The translations under genes and the position numbers were made by a program. The notes below the pieces were generated by a model, which worked only from the letters and a program-made list of their open reading frames with translations, was not told where the DNA came from and ran no database searches. A DNA stretch of 64,000 bases, from positions 1 through 64,000 of the forward strand of contig DRGL01000049.1 of assembly GCA_011050085.1 (NCBI GenBank), in the 5' to 3' direction. This document shows positions 56,194-64,000 of the stretch, in pieces. Origin of the DNA: Pricia antarctica. GTDB lineage: Bacteria; Bacteroidota; Bacteroidia; Flavobacteriales; Flavobacteriaceae. The number at the start of each line of letters is the position of its first letter. Position 1 is the first letter of the stretch.

Positions 56194-57069
56194 ATGAGTA
56201 CGGAAACCCTAGAGAGAAAAACTCCATCAAAAGGAAAACCAAAGTGGCTACGCGTTAAATTGCCGACCGGCAAAAAATACACCCAACTTCGTGGTTTGGT
56301 CGACAAATACGATCTGCATACCATATGCACCTCGGGAAGTTGCCCCAATATGGGTGAATGCTGGGGAGAAGGTACAGCTACGTTCATGATTTTAGGTAAT
56401 ATATGTACTCGTTCGTGCGGGTTTTGCGGGGTCCAGACCGGACGGCCCTCTACTGTTGACTGGGCAGAACCTGAAAAGGTGGCCCGATCAATTAAGATTA
56501 TGGGTATCAAACATGCTGTTGTAACCTCAGTGGATAGGGATGATTTAAAAGATATGGGGTCTATCATTTGGGCGGAAACCGTAAAGGCCATCCGACGAAT
56601 GAACCCTACAACCACCCTAGAAACTTTGATTCCCGATTTTCAGGGCATTGAGCAACACCTTGACCGTATTCTTCAAGTTGGTCCCGAGGTCATTTCGCAT
56701 AATATGGAAACTGTTAAAAGACTGACTAGAGAAGTGCGTATACAGGCAAAATATGACCGAAGCCTCAACGTATTGCGCTACCTTCACGACAATGGCGCGA
56801 GGCGAACAAAGTCAGGTATCATGCTTGGTCTTGGCGAGCGAGAAGATGAGGTTTTAGAGACTTTAAGTGATTTACGCGATGCCAAAGTAGATGTAGTTAC
56901 TATAGGCCAATATCTTCAACCTTCAAAAAAACATTTACCAGTAAAGGAATTTATCGTTCCGGACCAATTTAAAAAATATGAGACCATAGGTCTTGAAATG
57001 GGTTTTCGACATGTAGAAAGCGGGGCATTGGTAAGGTCATCCTACAAAGCACATAAGCATATTGACTAA
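56194..57069 (+). CDS. lipA: Lipoyl synthase
   Basis: Radical SAM enzyme of 291 residues that inserts sulfur into octanoylated lipoyl domains. The auxiliary cluster cysteines lie in [13 protein letters not shown], the radical SAM cluster in CTRSCGFC, and the C-terminal serine ligand in LVRSSYKA. Start chosen at MSTETLERK, downstream of a good promoter; the frame is open 48 bp further. Confidence 0.96.
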   Translation: MSTETLERKTPSKGKPKWLRVKLPTGKKYTQLRGLVDKYDLHTICTSGSCPNMGECWGEGTATFMILGNICTRSCGFCGVQTGRPSTVDWAEPEKVARSIKIMGIKHAVVTSVDRDDLKDMGSIIWAETVKAIRRMNPTTTLETLIPDFQGIEQHLDRILQVGPEVISHNMETVKRLTREVRIQAKYDRSLNVLRYLHDNGARRTKSGIMLGLGEREDEVLETLSDLRDAKVDVVTIGQYLQPSKKHLPVKEFIVPDQFKKYETIGLEMGFRHVESGALVRSSYKAHKHID

Positions 57070-57264
57070 TAACAGACCTTAACTAGAAATAACGGTTAAA
57101 TGACACGGAAAATTATATAGAATCAGATAAATCCGAAAAATAATTCACCGAATAGTTACTGGCAAAACAATAGTTATCACTCTTGATCGTTTTAATTAGG
57201 GATAACTTGGGGAAAACGGCAAACGGTTGAAACTTTTTGTTTCGACTCCATCAAAACATCAAAT

Positions 57265-59478
57265 TTGCTATCAAAATTTGTATATAAGGGATTTTTTCTT
57301 TTAATCGTCCTGTTTTTAGCGATATGCCCAGGTATGGCGCAAGATAGCTTACCTCTCAAAAAAGTACAGACTTACTTCGACGCCGCAAGAATCTTTAGTA
57401 ATGAGGACAAAATCGATTTGGCAATCGAGTCGCTGGAAAAAGCTGCAAAGGTTGCCGAAGCCGATAATGATGTTAAATCATTGATAGACAGCTATCAAAA
57501 GATAGCAATGGTCTATTTAAAACTTGATAAAGAAACGTCTGCCCTCTTATTCTCCGATCGGGCAAAAGCCTTATTAAAAGCTACAGAATACCCGTATGGA
57601 AGTGCTGTCGATAAGTATATAGAAGCAATTATTGCTTTTAAGGGGGGTAGAAACTTTCAGGCCATTTTTATGCTCAACGAAGCACGTCAGTTAAGTAACG
57701 ACCGTAATTTCTTTAACAATATTCTTTTGGCCGAAGGCTATGTATACTTAAAATTAGGTAAGTATGATAGCGCCTCAAAAAATTTCAACTCGCTTATTAT
57801 CAACACCGATTTGTATGAGAGCGATTACTTAGCCACCAAAGCCTATTTGGGACTGGCAGAATTGGAATTTGAAAACAAAAACTTAGAAGAAAGTGTCCTC
57901 AATGCTGAAAATGCACTCAAAGCGGCCAAAGAAAATAATTTCTTCAAAGAAATCATCGAGGCCAACAGGCTGTTGACCAATGTCTACACGATTATGGGCC
58001 GTTATGAAATGGCGTTGGCCAATAATAAAAATCTAATCAACATTCAAGATTCGATTTTTAATATCGCCAAAATACAGACTGAATCAAAAACTGCCGAAAA
58101 GCTACAGTTCGAATTTATGGGCGACGAACTAAAGCGGCAGGAACAAAAAATAGAGGAACTGAATACCTCGAAAAATCAGTCCGATATTGCAGCAATTTTA
58201 ACTGCGGCGCTCTTGACTATTATTACCCTCTTGGCGATTTCCCTATTTCGTAATAATCAGATCAAACTAAAGACCAATGATCTGTTACAAACAAAAAATA
58301 ATGAACTGACAACGGCACGGGATTCTGCAGTAAGCGCCATGAAGGCGAAGACCAACTTTTTATCTACCGTTAGCCACGAGCTTCGAACCCCTCTTTACGC
58401 AGTAACTGGACTTACCCATCTTTTGTTGGAAGAAAATCCTAGTGAAAATCAAAAGGAACATTTGAAATCCCTTAAATTTTCTGGGGATTATCTGCTGAAT
58501 TTTATTAATGACATATTACAGATCAATAAAATCGATGCTGATAAACTTGAAGCTCTTAACATTGAATTCAGCCTGAAAAAAATACTTCATGAGACCATTG
58601 ATTCTATGCAACAAAGTGCAAAGAACAATCGTACGAAACTTATTTTGGAGTACGATGAAAACATTCCCAGCCATTTGATGAGCGACCCAATAAAGCTGTC
58701 ACAAATATTGATAAATTTAGTAGGTAATGCCCTAAAATTCACCAAAAACGGAACAGTTACCGTAATTGCCAAGTTGATTAAGAAAGTAGATGAAGATGTC
58801 ATTCTCTATTTCGAAGTTCGCGATACGGGAATCGGAATCTCAAAAAATCAACAGGAAAATATATTCGACGGTTTCGAGCAAGGTTCTATTGAAATCAATA
58901 GGGAATACGGCGGCTCTGGCCTTGGGCTAACAATCGTTAAAAGCTTGCTGGGCCTTTTTGATAGTAAGATTCAATTGGAAAGTGAACTCGGTGAAGGCAG
59001 TGTTTTCTCTTTCGAACTAAAAACGAAAAGTAAAGATAGCATTGTTGATGACGTTCCATTTGAAATTACCGAAAAGGAATACGAGTTTAAGGGACTTCAT
59101 ATTCTTATCGTAGAAGATAATAAGATCAATCAGGTCATTACCAAAAAAATGTTGACCAAAAAAGAGATTACAAGCGACATTGCCAATCATGGCGGCGAGG
59201 CAATCGAATTGGCCAAGGAAAATAAATATGATGCTATTCTGATGGACATTCACATGCCCGGTATCGGAGGTGAGGAAGCGACCATCGAAATACGGAAGTT
59301 TGATACCATTACCCCGATCATCGCATTGACCGCAATTTCTTTAGACGATAGTTTAGAAAGTTTTTACGCCGCTGGCTGTGATGACGTCGTTACAAAACCC
59401 TTTAAACCAGAGGTTTTCTATCAAAAAATCGGCGAAAATATTTTTGATAAGAAAGAGGTCAAGAGTCCAGTTTCATAA
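57265..59478 (+). CDS. TPR hybrid sensor histidine kinase/response regulator
   Basis: A protein of 737 residues. Signal peptide or first helix (1-25), periplasmic TPR repeats (about 35-262), coiled coil (about 275-303), transmembrane helix (307-328), HisKA with H371 in STVSHELRTP, HATPase with NLVGNALKFT (484-493) and GGSGLGLTIVK, and a C-terminal receiver with phosphoacceptor D661 in ILMDIHMPG and K-containing VTKPFKP. There is no output domain, so phosphate must pass to another protein. The start codon is TTG; no ATG fits the signal peptide. Confidence 0.9.
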   Translation: MLSKFVYKGFFLLIVLFLAICPGMAQDSLPLKKVQTYFDAARIFSNEDKIDLAIESLEKAAKVAEADNDVKSLIDSYQKIAMVYLKLDKETSALLFSDRAKALLKATEYPYGSAVDKYIEAIIAFKGGRNFQAIFMLNEARQLSNDRNFFNNILLAEGYVYLKLGKYDSASKNFNSLIINTDLYESDYLATKAYLGLAELEFENKNLEESVLNAENALKAAKENNFFKEIIEANRLLTNVYTIMGRYEMALANNKNLINIQDSIFNIAKIQTESKTAEKLQFEFMGDELKRQEQKIEELNTSKNQSDIAAILTAALLTIITLLAISLFRNNQIKLKTNDLLQTKNNELTTARDSAVSAMKAKTNFLSTVSHELRTPLYAVTGLTHLLLEENPSENQKEHLKSLKFSGDYLLNFINDILQINKIDADKLEALNIEFSLKKILHETIDSMQQSAKNNRTKLILEYDENIPSHLMSDPIKLSQILINLVGNALKFTKNGTVTVIAKLIKKVDEDVILYFEVRDTGIGISKNQQENIFDGFEQGSIEINREYGGSGLGLTIVKSLLGLFDSKIQLESELGEGSVFSFELKTKSKDSIVDDVPFEITEKEYEFKGLHILIVEDNKINQVITKKMLTKKEITSDIANHGGEAIELAKENKYDAILMDIHMPGIGGEEATIEIRKFDTITPIIALTAISLDDSLESFYAAGCDDVVTKPFKPEVFYQKIGENIFDKKEVKSPVS

Positions 59479-60466
59479 ACTTTTTGAGACTGTCTTCAAA
59501 AATCTTCCTACCATCATTAAGAAACTGGTGTTTTATAGATACATAATAGAGTTTATCAACCTTCCCTTTTAAACGAACATAATCTTTTTCTGTAGTAAGC
59601 ACAGGTTGATTTTTACGTAAATTCTTAATTTCATTTTCAGTAAATGAATGATGATCGTTAAAACGTAAGTGATTAAAAGTCAATCCTATTTTTTCCAAAT
59701 AAGTTACTAAAGGCTTGGGATTTGCAATACCAGTAACCAGTGTCAGTTTCTTTTGCTTAAGATCATCAATCCTAATTTCATTACTGCCACTTTTTATGTA
59801 AGGGTCATACGTCAATCTACTGAATAAAACCTGTTGCCTTGGTTCTGGTCGTAACCGTTCTATTATTCGCTGTTGCTGCATTTGGGATAGCGCTGGCGGA
59901 CATTTGGTAACCACAATTATAGTTGCTCTATGCGCTTCCCTTTTATTGTCACGAAGGTCTCCGGTCGGAAGATACAGGTCATCACTATAAAGATTTCCGT
60001 AGGCGGTCAATAAAATCGAGAATCCGTAGGTAACTTTACGATGTTGATAGGCATCATCAAGCACTATAACATCGGGACAGACTCGTTTTTCTAGGGTTCG
60101 TATTCCATTTTCCCTATCCGCATCTACCGCAACGACCACAGCCTTGAATTTTGAAAAAATTTGGTAGGGTTCGTCACCTAAGATGGTGACCGTGCTAGTT
60201 TCGTCCGCCAATATAAAACCCTTAGACTGCCTTCGATAGCCCCTACTCAGTAAAGCCACTTTATAGGTATCCTGAAGCAGTGCGATCAATAGTTCTGCCA
60301 TAGGCGTCTTACCTGTGCCACCTACGCTCAGGTTACCGATGCAAATGGTAGGTGTTTTAAAAGTTTTTGACTCGAATAGGCCGATATCATAAAAATAATT
60401 GCGGATAAATACCACAACAGCATAAATGAGGGAAACTGGATACAGTATTTTTCTAAGGAGCCGCAC
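59459..60466 (-). CDS. lpxK: Tetraacyldisaccharide 4'-kinase
   Basis: Inner-membrane kinase that phosphorylates lipid A precursor. An N-terminal membrane helix (about 5-25) precedes the Walker A motif GNLSVGGTGKTP and RGYRRQSKG; later DDAYQHRKV and LTTEKDYVRLK are also LpxK-like. The frame is open to an ATG at 60532, but that would overlap the divergent NIF3 gene; the family normally begins at RLLRKILYP, so the GTG at 60466 (335 residues) is preferred. Its 3' end overlaps the kinase gene's end by 20 bp, tail to tail. Confidence 0.88.
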   Translation of the reverse strand: MRLLRKILYPVSLIYAVVVFIRNYFYDIGLFESKTFKTPTICIGNLSVGGTGKTPMAELLIALLQDTYKVALLSRGYRRQSKGFILADETSTVTILGDEPYQIFSKFKAVVVAVDADRENGIRTLEKRVCPDVIVLDDAYQHRKVTYGFSILLTAYGNLYSDDLYLPTGDLRDNKREAHRATIIVVTKCPPALSQMQQQRIIERLRPEPRQQVLFSRLTYDPYIKSGSNEIRIDDLKQKKLTLVTGIANPKPLVTYLEKIGLTFNHLRFNDHHSFTENEIKNLRKNQPVLTTEKDYVRLKGKVDKLYYVSIKHQFLNDGRKIFEDSLKKFMKLDS

Positions 60467-60487
60467 GGCAACGAAATTATAATAATT

Positions 60488-60495
60488 TATCTTTG
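60488..60495 (+). promoter_or_regulatory. Predicted -7 element of the NIF3-like gene
   Basis: TATCTTTG matches TAnnTTTG, 20 bp before the ATG at 60516, in the short gap to lpxK. Confidence 0.4.
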
Positions 60496-60515
60496 GATGA
60501 ACTGGAAATTTAAAT

Positions 60516-61610
60516 ATGACCGTAAACGACATCACAGATAGTATTGAAGAACTGGCCCCTCTCACCCATGCCGAGGATTTCGATAACGTAGGCTTATTGG
60601 TAGGCGATACCCAAATGGAAGTAACTGGGGTATTGGTTACCCTAGATACTTTAGAAAACGTAATAGATGAGGCAGTTGCAACGGGGTGTAATCTTATAGT
60701 AAGCTTCCATCCTATTATTTTCGGGGGATTAAAAAAACTTACGGGAAGTAATTACGTAGAACGAACCGTAATCAAAGCGATTCAGAATGGAATTGCCATC
60801 TACAGTATGCATACCGCCTTAGACAATGTTCAAGAAGGCGTAAATGGAAAAATCTGCGAGATACTGGGAATAGTACATCCAAAAATATTACTACCGAAAA
60901 AAGGCACCTTGGAGAAATTGGTAACTTATGTACCCACAAAGGATGCAGAGGCCTTACGAAATTCCCTATTTGAGTCGGGTGCTGGAAACATCGGGAAATA
61001 CAGCGACTGTAGCTTCAGTATTGACGGAACAGGAAGCTACAAGGCTGGTGAAAATGCGAATCCGGTCAAGGGTGAAATCGGGAAATTACATTATGAAGAA
61101 GAGGTTCAAATTAACCTTGTCTACCCTAAAATAAATCGTTCACAGATTTTGCACTCCCTTTTTAAAAACCATCCGTATGAAGAAGTAGCCTATGAGCTAG
61201 TTACGCTACAGAACACAGATCAGACTCTTGGTATGGGCATGTTCGGGAATTTGAAAAATGAGATGGATGAGGACCTGTTTCTACAACAGGTCAAGCAAAA
61301 AATGAACGTATCGGTTATACGGCATTCGGAGTTATTGAATCGAAAAGTTAATAAGGTTGCCGTATTGGGAGGTAGTGGTGCCTTTGCGATAGAGGCCGCC
61401 AAGGCTTCGGGCGCTCAAATTTTCATAACGGCAGATATAAAATACCATGAGTTCTATAAGGGAGAAGGTCAAATTGTCATTGCCGATATCGGGCACTATG
61501 AAACCGAGCAGTTTACAAAAAACCTATTAGTTGACTATCTTACGAAAAAAATACCTAATTTTGCAATCCGTTTGGCGGAAAGTAAAACCAATCCCATCCA
61601 GTATTTATAA
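60516..61610 (+). CDS. NIF3-like dinuclear metal centre protein (YbgI/YqfO type)
   Basis: A protein of 364 residues of the NIF3 family, which forms hexamers with a two-metal site; some members are reported as GTP cyclohydrolase I type 2, which is uncertain. Metal-ligand motifs are SFHPIIFGGLKK, IYSMHTALDN and the C-terminal ADIGHYETEQF. A central insert (about 130-240) corresponds to the PII-like domain of YqfO-type members. It is followed 8 bp later by the DUF164 gene, a common pairing. Confidence 0.9.
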   Translation: MTVNDITDSIEELAPLTHAEDFDNVGLLVGDTQMEVTGVLVTLDTLENVIDEAVATGCNLIVSFHPIIFGGLKKLTGSNYVERTVIKAIQNGIAIYSMHTALDNVQEGVNGKICEILGIVHPKILLPKKGTLEKLVTYVPTKDAEALRNSLFESGAGNIGKYSDCSFSIDGTGSYKAGENANPVKGEIGKLHYEEEVQINLVYPKINRSQILHSLFKNHPYEEVAYELVTLQNTDQTLGMGMFGNLKNEMDEDLFLQQVKQKMNVSVIRHSELLNRKVNKVAVLGGSGAFAIEAAKASGAQIFITADIKYHEFYKGEGQIVIADIGHYETEQFTKNLLVDYLTKKIPNFAIRLAESKTNPIQYL

Positions 61611-61618
61611 GGAATTTT

Positions 61619-62398
61619 ATGGCAAAAAAAGCAGAGATTACGGTAGAGGAAAAACTAAGGGCATTATACGACCTGCAATTGATTGATTCAAGGGTCGATG
61701 AGATACGCAGTGTTCGCGGTGAACTTCCACTGGAAGTTGAAGATTTGGAAGATGAGGTAACAGGACTTAAAACCCGTATGGACAAATTGAAAACCGATGT
61801 CGAAACCATCAACTTTGAAATAGGTGCCAAAAAGAACTTGATAGAAGAAGCCAAAGAACTTATTAAAAAATATACCGAGCAACAGAAGAATGTTCGAAAC
61901 AGTAGGGAATTTAATTCTATCAGCAAAGAATTGGAATTTCAGGAACTAGAAATTCAATTGGCCGATAAAAATATAAAGGAATTTAAGGCCCAGATTGAGC
62001 AAAAGAAAGAGGTTGTTTCAGAAGCAAAAGAACGTTTGAGCGAGCGCGAATCACATTTAAAGCATAAGAAAAGTGAACTTGACGCTATTTTAAAGGAAAC
62101 TGAAAAAGAAGAGAAAGCACTTTTGGGAGAGTCGGAAAAATTTCAAACTGAAATCGATCAACGCTTAGTTAAGGCTTATACTCGTATCCGAAATAACGTA
62201 AAAAACGGTTTGGCTGTAGTACCAATCGAAAGGGGTGCTTCAGGTGGTTCTTTCTTTACTATTCCACCACAGGTGCAAGTAGAGATTGCATCACGTAAAA
62301 AAATCATCACTGATGAACATAGTGGTAGAATACTTGTTGATCCGGTTCTTGCCGAAGAAGAACAAGAAAAAATGCAGAAAATGTTCAAGAAGCTATAG
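61619..62398 (+). CDS. DUF164 coiled-coil protein with cysteine-free zinc ribbon
   Basis: A protein of 259 residues. A long antiparallel coiled coil (about 10-180) precedes the C-terminal ribbon region of the C4-type zinc ribbon family. The ribbon's four cysteines are replaced: the CGGC position reads S208-G-G-S211 and the second CxxC reads D232-x-x-S235 before GRILVD. The whole protein has no Cys, so it cannot bind zinc as the family usually does. Follows the NIF3-like gene by 8 bp and ends at a strong terminator. Confidence 0.85.
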   Translation: MAKKAEITVEEKLRALYDLQLIDSRVDEIRSVRGELPLEVEDLEDEVTGLKTRMDKLKTDVETINFEIGAKKNLIEEAKELIKKYTEQQKNVRNSREFNSISKELEFQELEIQLADKNIKEFKAQIEQKKEVVSEAKERLSERESHLKHKKSELDAILKETEKEEKALLGESEKFQTEIDQRLVKAYTRIRNNVKNGLAVVPIERGASGGSFFTIPPQVQVEIASRKKIITDEHSGRILVDPVLAEEEQEKMQKMFKKL

Positions 62399-62418
62399 TC
62401 CTGCTTCATACTATATTC

Positions 62419-62451
62419 AAAAGCCATTCGGTACATCGAATGGCTTTTTTA
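62419..62451 (+). terminator. Rho-independent terminator after the DUF164 gene
   Basis: AAAAGCCATTCG (62419-62430) pairs perfectly over 12 bp with CGAATGGCTTTT (62437-62448) around a 6-nt loop, followed by TT. Confidence 0.9.
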
Positions 62452-62474
62452 GTTATATTAGTTAAAACCACAAA

Positions 62475-62912
62475 ATGCGATTTTTAACTTTCACCATATA
62501 TGCAATCATTATGACATTTAGCCATACTAGCGAGGCACAAGGCCTTAATGACTATCAATGGAAAAATCGAATTTTGCTTTTGGTGGACAAGAGTTCTTCA
62601 AGCGAAGCATTAATTTCCCAGCTTGAGGTCTTGAACGCAGATAAAAAAGCGCTCAAAGAAAGGGATTTGATTATTTTTAGGATAACTCCTGACGAGGTAT
62701 TAACGTCAAATGGTGAAAAAACAAAAATAGGTCAGAATGAAATCTATAAGAACTACAATTTAGAGAGTAATTTCAAAGGTGTCATTTTATTGGGGAAGGA
62801 TGGAGGAGTTAAAATGCGCCAACCTTTCGAGGTGAAAACCCAGAAGATTTTTGCCCTTATCGATGGCATGCCGATGCGAAAAAGGGAAATTCGCGAATCG
62901 GGAGAAGACTGA
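62475..62912 (+). CDS. DUF4174 exported protein
   Basis: A protein of 145 residues with a signal peptide (about 1-21, ending SEAQ) and a thioredoxin-like DUF4174 domain: YQWKNRILLLVDKSSSSE at the start and FKGVILLGKDGGVKMRQPFE near the end. No CxxC is present, so it is not a redox thioredoxin. Function unknown. Confidence 0.8.
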   Translation: MRFLTFTIYAIIMTFSHTSEAQGLNDYQWKNRILLLVDKSSSSEALISQLEVLNADKKALKERDLIIFRITPDEVLTSNGEKTKIGQNEIYKNYNLESNFKGVILLGKDGGVKMRQPFEVKTQKIFALIDGMPMRKREIRESGED

Positions 62913-63130
62913 TAACATTAATTTCAGAGGTTTCGAAAATGCCTTTTTATCACTACATAATTTATATCCTCACTAGTTACTAGCTCAAGATGGGCTAATT
63001 GTTCTCTATTTTTAAACGTTTGATTTTTTCGCTAAGTCCTAAACATAAAAATTCCTAAGTACTTAAGCTACCTTTAAAACATAGATAGTAACTCTATTTT
63101 GCAGACTATCAAAATTAATACTACACTAGC

Positions 63131-64000
63131 TTAGGTTTCAAGTAATTCCAATATTCGTTTCTCAACAGTGTCGCTATCCCAGTTTTTCTCAATATCGGGC
63201 AGTAACATAATCTGCTGCATTATCGCCTCTTGGGCATCTCCCTCTGCTAGGGCCTCGGCATAAGGCTTATCGGAAAAGGTAACCCGGCTGTAGGCCGGTA
63301 TCCATTTATCAGGATATTTGGCAGCAAAAAGCTTTTCTATTTTCTTCTGGAGTAAAAACATAGGGTCGGCCGTCTTACTGCTCATTTCCACAAAATTGCG
63401 ATAACTTAGTTCAGCTATGGCATCGGCATTGGGTTTTCTATCCTTTTGATATTCCTGAAATATACGATCCCAATCATCTCCGTATTGGTTCATTTTTTGG
63501 TTCAGCACGAAGATATCCTCAAAACCGGCGTTCATGCCTTGTCCGTAAAACGGCACCACAGCGTGTGCCGAATCACCAACTAAAGCAACTTTGTCCCAAT
63601 ACGTCCATGGATAACATTTCATGGTTACCATTGCACTGGTCGGATTCTTGAAGAAATCTTCTATCAGATTATCAATATCATTTTGAACGTTTGGGAAATA
63701 CGTTCTAAAAAATATTTTTGCATCTGATTTAGTGGTAATACTTTCGAAAGAAACCTCCCCTTCGAAGGGCATAAACAGCGTGCAAGTAAAACTACCATCG
63801 AGATTAGGCATGGCAATAAACATAAATTTGCCCCTGGGCCATATGTGAAATGAATTTTTATCAAGTTTGTGGGTACCATCACTATTAGGTAAAATAGAAA
63901 GTTCTTTATACCCTACATCAATAAACTTCTGTGAATAGTCGAATCGGCTACGCCGTTGCATCTTATGGCGTACACGTGAAAAGGCACCGTCACAACCGAA
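63131..64000 (-). CDS. kmo: Kynurenine 3-monooxygenase (partial, 5' end outside window)
   Basis: FAD-dependent hydroxylase of the kynurenine branch of tryptophan breakdown. The frame is open to the window edge (289 codons visible). The visible part starts FGCDGAFSRVRHKMQRRSRF, typical of KMO, followed by MKCYPWTYWDKVALVGDSAHAVVPFYGQGMN, in which GDSAHAVVPFYGQGMNAGFE binds FAD and substrate. The N-terminal FAD-binding GxGxxG segment is missing outside the window. An ATG at 63961 is internal and not the start. Confidence 0.9.
   Translation of the reverse strand, partial: FGCDGAFSRVRHKMQRRSRFDYSQKFIDVGYKELSILPNSDGTHKLDKNSFHIWPRGKFMFIAMPNLDGSFTCTLFMPFEGEVSFESITTKSDAKIFFRTYFPNVQNDIDNLIEDFFKNPTSAMVTMKCYPWTYWDKVALVGDSAHAVVPFYGQGMNAGFEDIFVLNQKMNQYGDDWDRIFQEYQKDRKPNADAIAELSYRNFVEMSSKTADPMFLLQKKIEKLFAAKYPDKWIPAYSRVTFSDKPYAEALAEGDAQEAIMQQIMLLPDIEKNWDSDTVEKRILELLET

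Noticed and set aside
56154-56615. Open frame of 153 codons antisense to lipA
   Set aside because: Opposite the radical SAM cysteine motifs of lipA; no sign of being a gene.

Overview
The window is a stretch of chromosome from a member of the Flavobacteriaceae (Bacteroidota), probably a marine one. Three things point there: promoters of the Bacteroidota type (TTG - 17 to 23 bases - TAnnTTTG), near absence of Shine-Dalgarno sequences except before rpsU, and family-typical proteins (DUF2851, a PspC-like/K+ channel pair, a cysteine-free DUF164 protein, short-form HPF, an RskA-like anti-sigma factor). I see no prophage, insertion sequence, CRISPR array, rRNA or plasmid function. Most genes are housekeeping genes, and the unusual material is in domain architecture and regulation.

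Layout. 1-3.4 kb (minus strand) is a translation block: rpsU, xerC-type recombinase, hpf, then tRNA-Thr(TGT), tRNA-Tyr(GTA), tRNA-Gly(TCC), tRNA-Thr(GGT) and the 5' part of tuf. 3.5-11 kb (minus) has an acyl-CoA dehydrogenase, a ComEA-like helix-hairpin-helix protein, a sodium:alanine symporter with a SprB-like repeat and a lipoyl-like domain, a K+ channel/PspC pair, DUF2851 and a rhodanese. 11-12.3 kb (plus) is a MarR regulator followed by a YceI-like protein. 12.3-19.4 kb is a complete trpEGDCFBA operon preceded by a leader peptide with three consecutive Trp codons and an attenuator.

20-27 kb (minus) holds two anaplerotic carboxylases, ppc and pyc, with a uracil-DNA-glycosylase-like gene directly after pyc. 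27.3-31.7 kb has a tiny ribosomal protein gene (bTHX), yaaA, an RluA-family pseudouridine synthase, a PASTA protein, ddl and coaD. 31.9-36.1 kb has a PAS histidine kinase with its response regulator and an M14 peptidase lipoprotein. 36.2-43.7 kb has a Nudix gene and pyrE starting 7 bp apart on opposite strands, an SRPBCC protein, birA, and a plus-strand run rsfS-ftsH-LUD-cdsA-psd-ACBP covering ribosome silencing, membrane proteolysis and phospholipid synthesis. 43.8-50.9 kb has a creatininase-family hydrolase, a frameshifted RDD gene, a lipoprotein, valS, a DUF1573 protein and an aspartyl protease with PDZ domain. 51-64 kb has an aminotransferase, murB, two ECF sigma factor loci, lipA, a TPR hybrid histidine kinase, lpxK, a NIF3-like gene, a DUF164 protein, a DUF4174 protein and the 3' part of a kynurenine 3-monooxygenase.

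Most notable: (i) the symporter with two added domains; (ii) the trp attenuator, whose leader peptide appears to be leaderless; (iii) the strong Shine-Dalgarno of rpsU in a lineage that hardly uses them; (iv) several TAnnTTTG boxes exactly 4 nt before ATG; (v) a single-base frameshift in an A6/T6 run that breaks an RDD gene; (vi) promoters that overlap a terminator or lie inside a divergent neighbour. All functional calls come from reading the sequence and recalling families; no database search was run.
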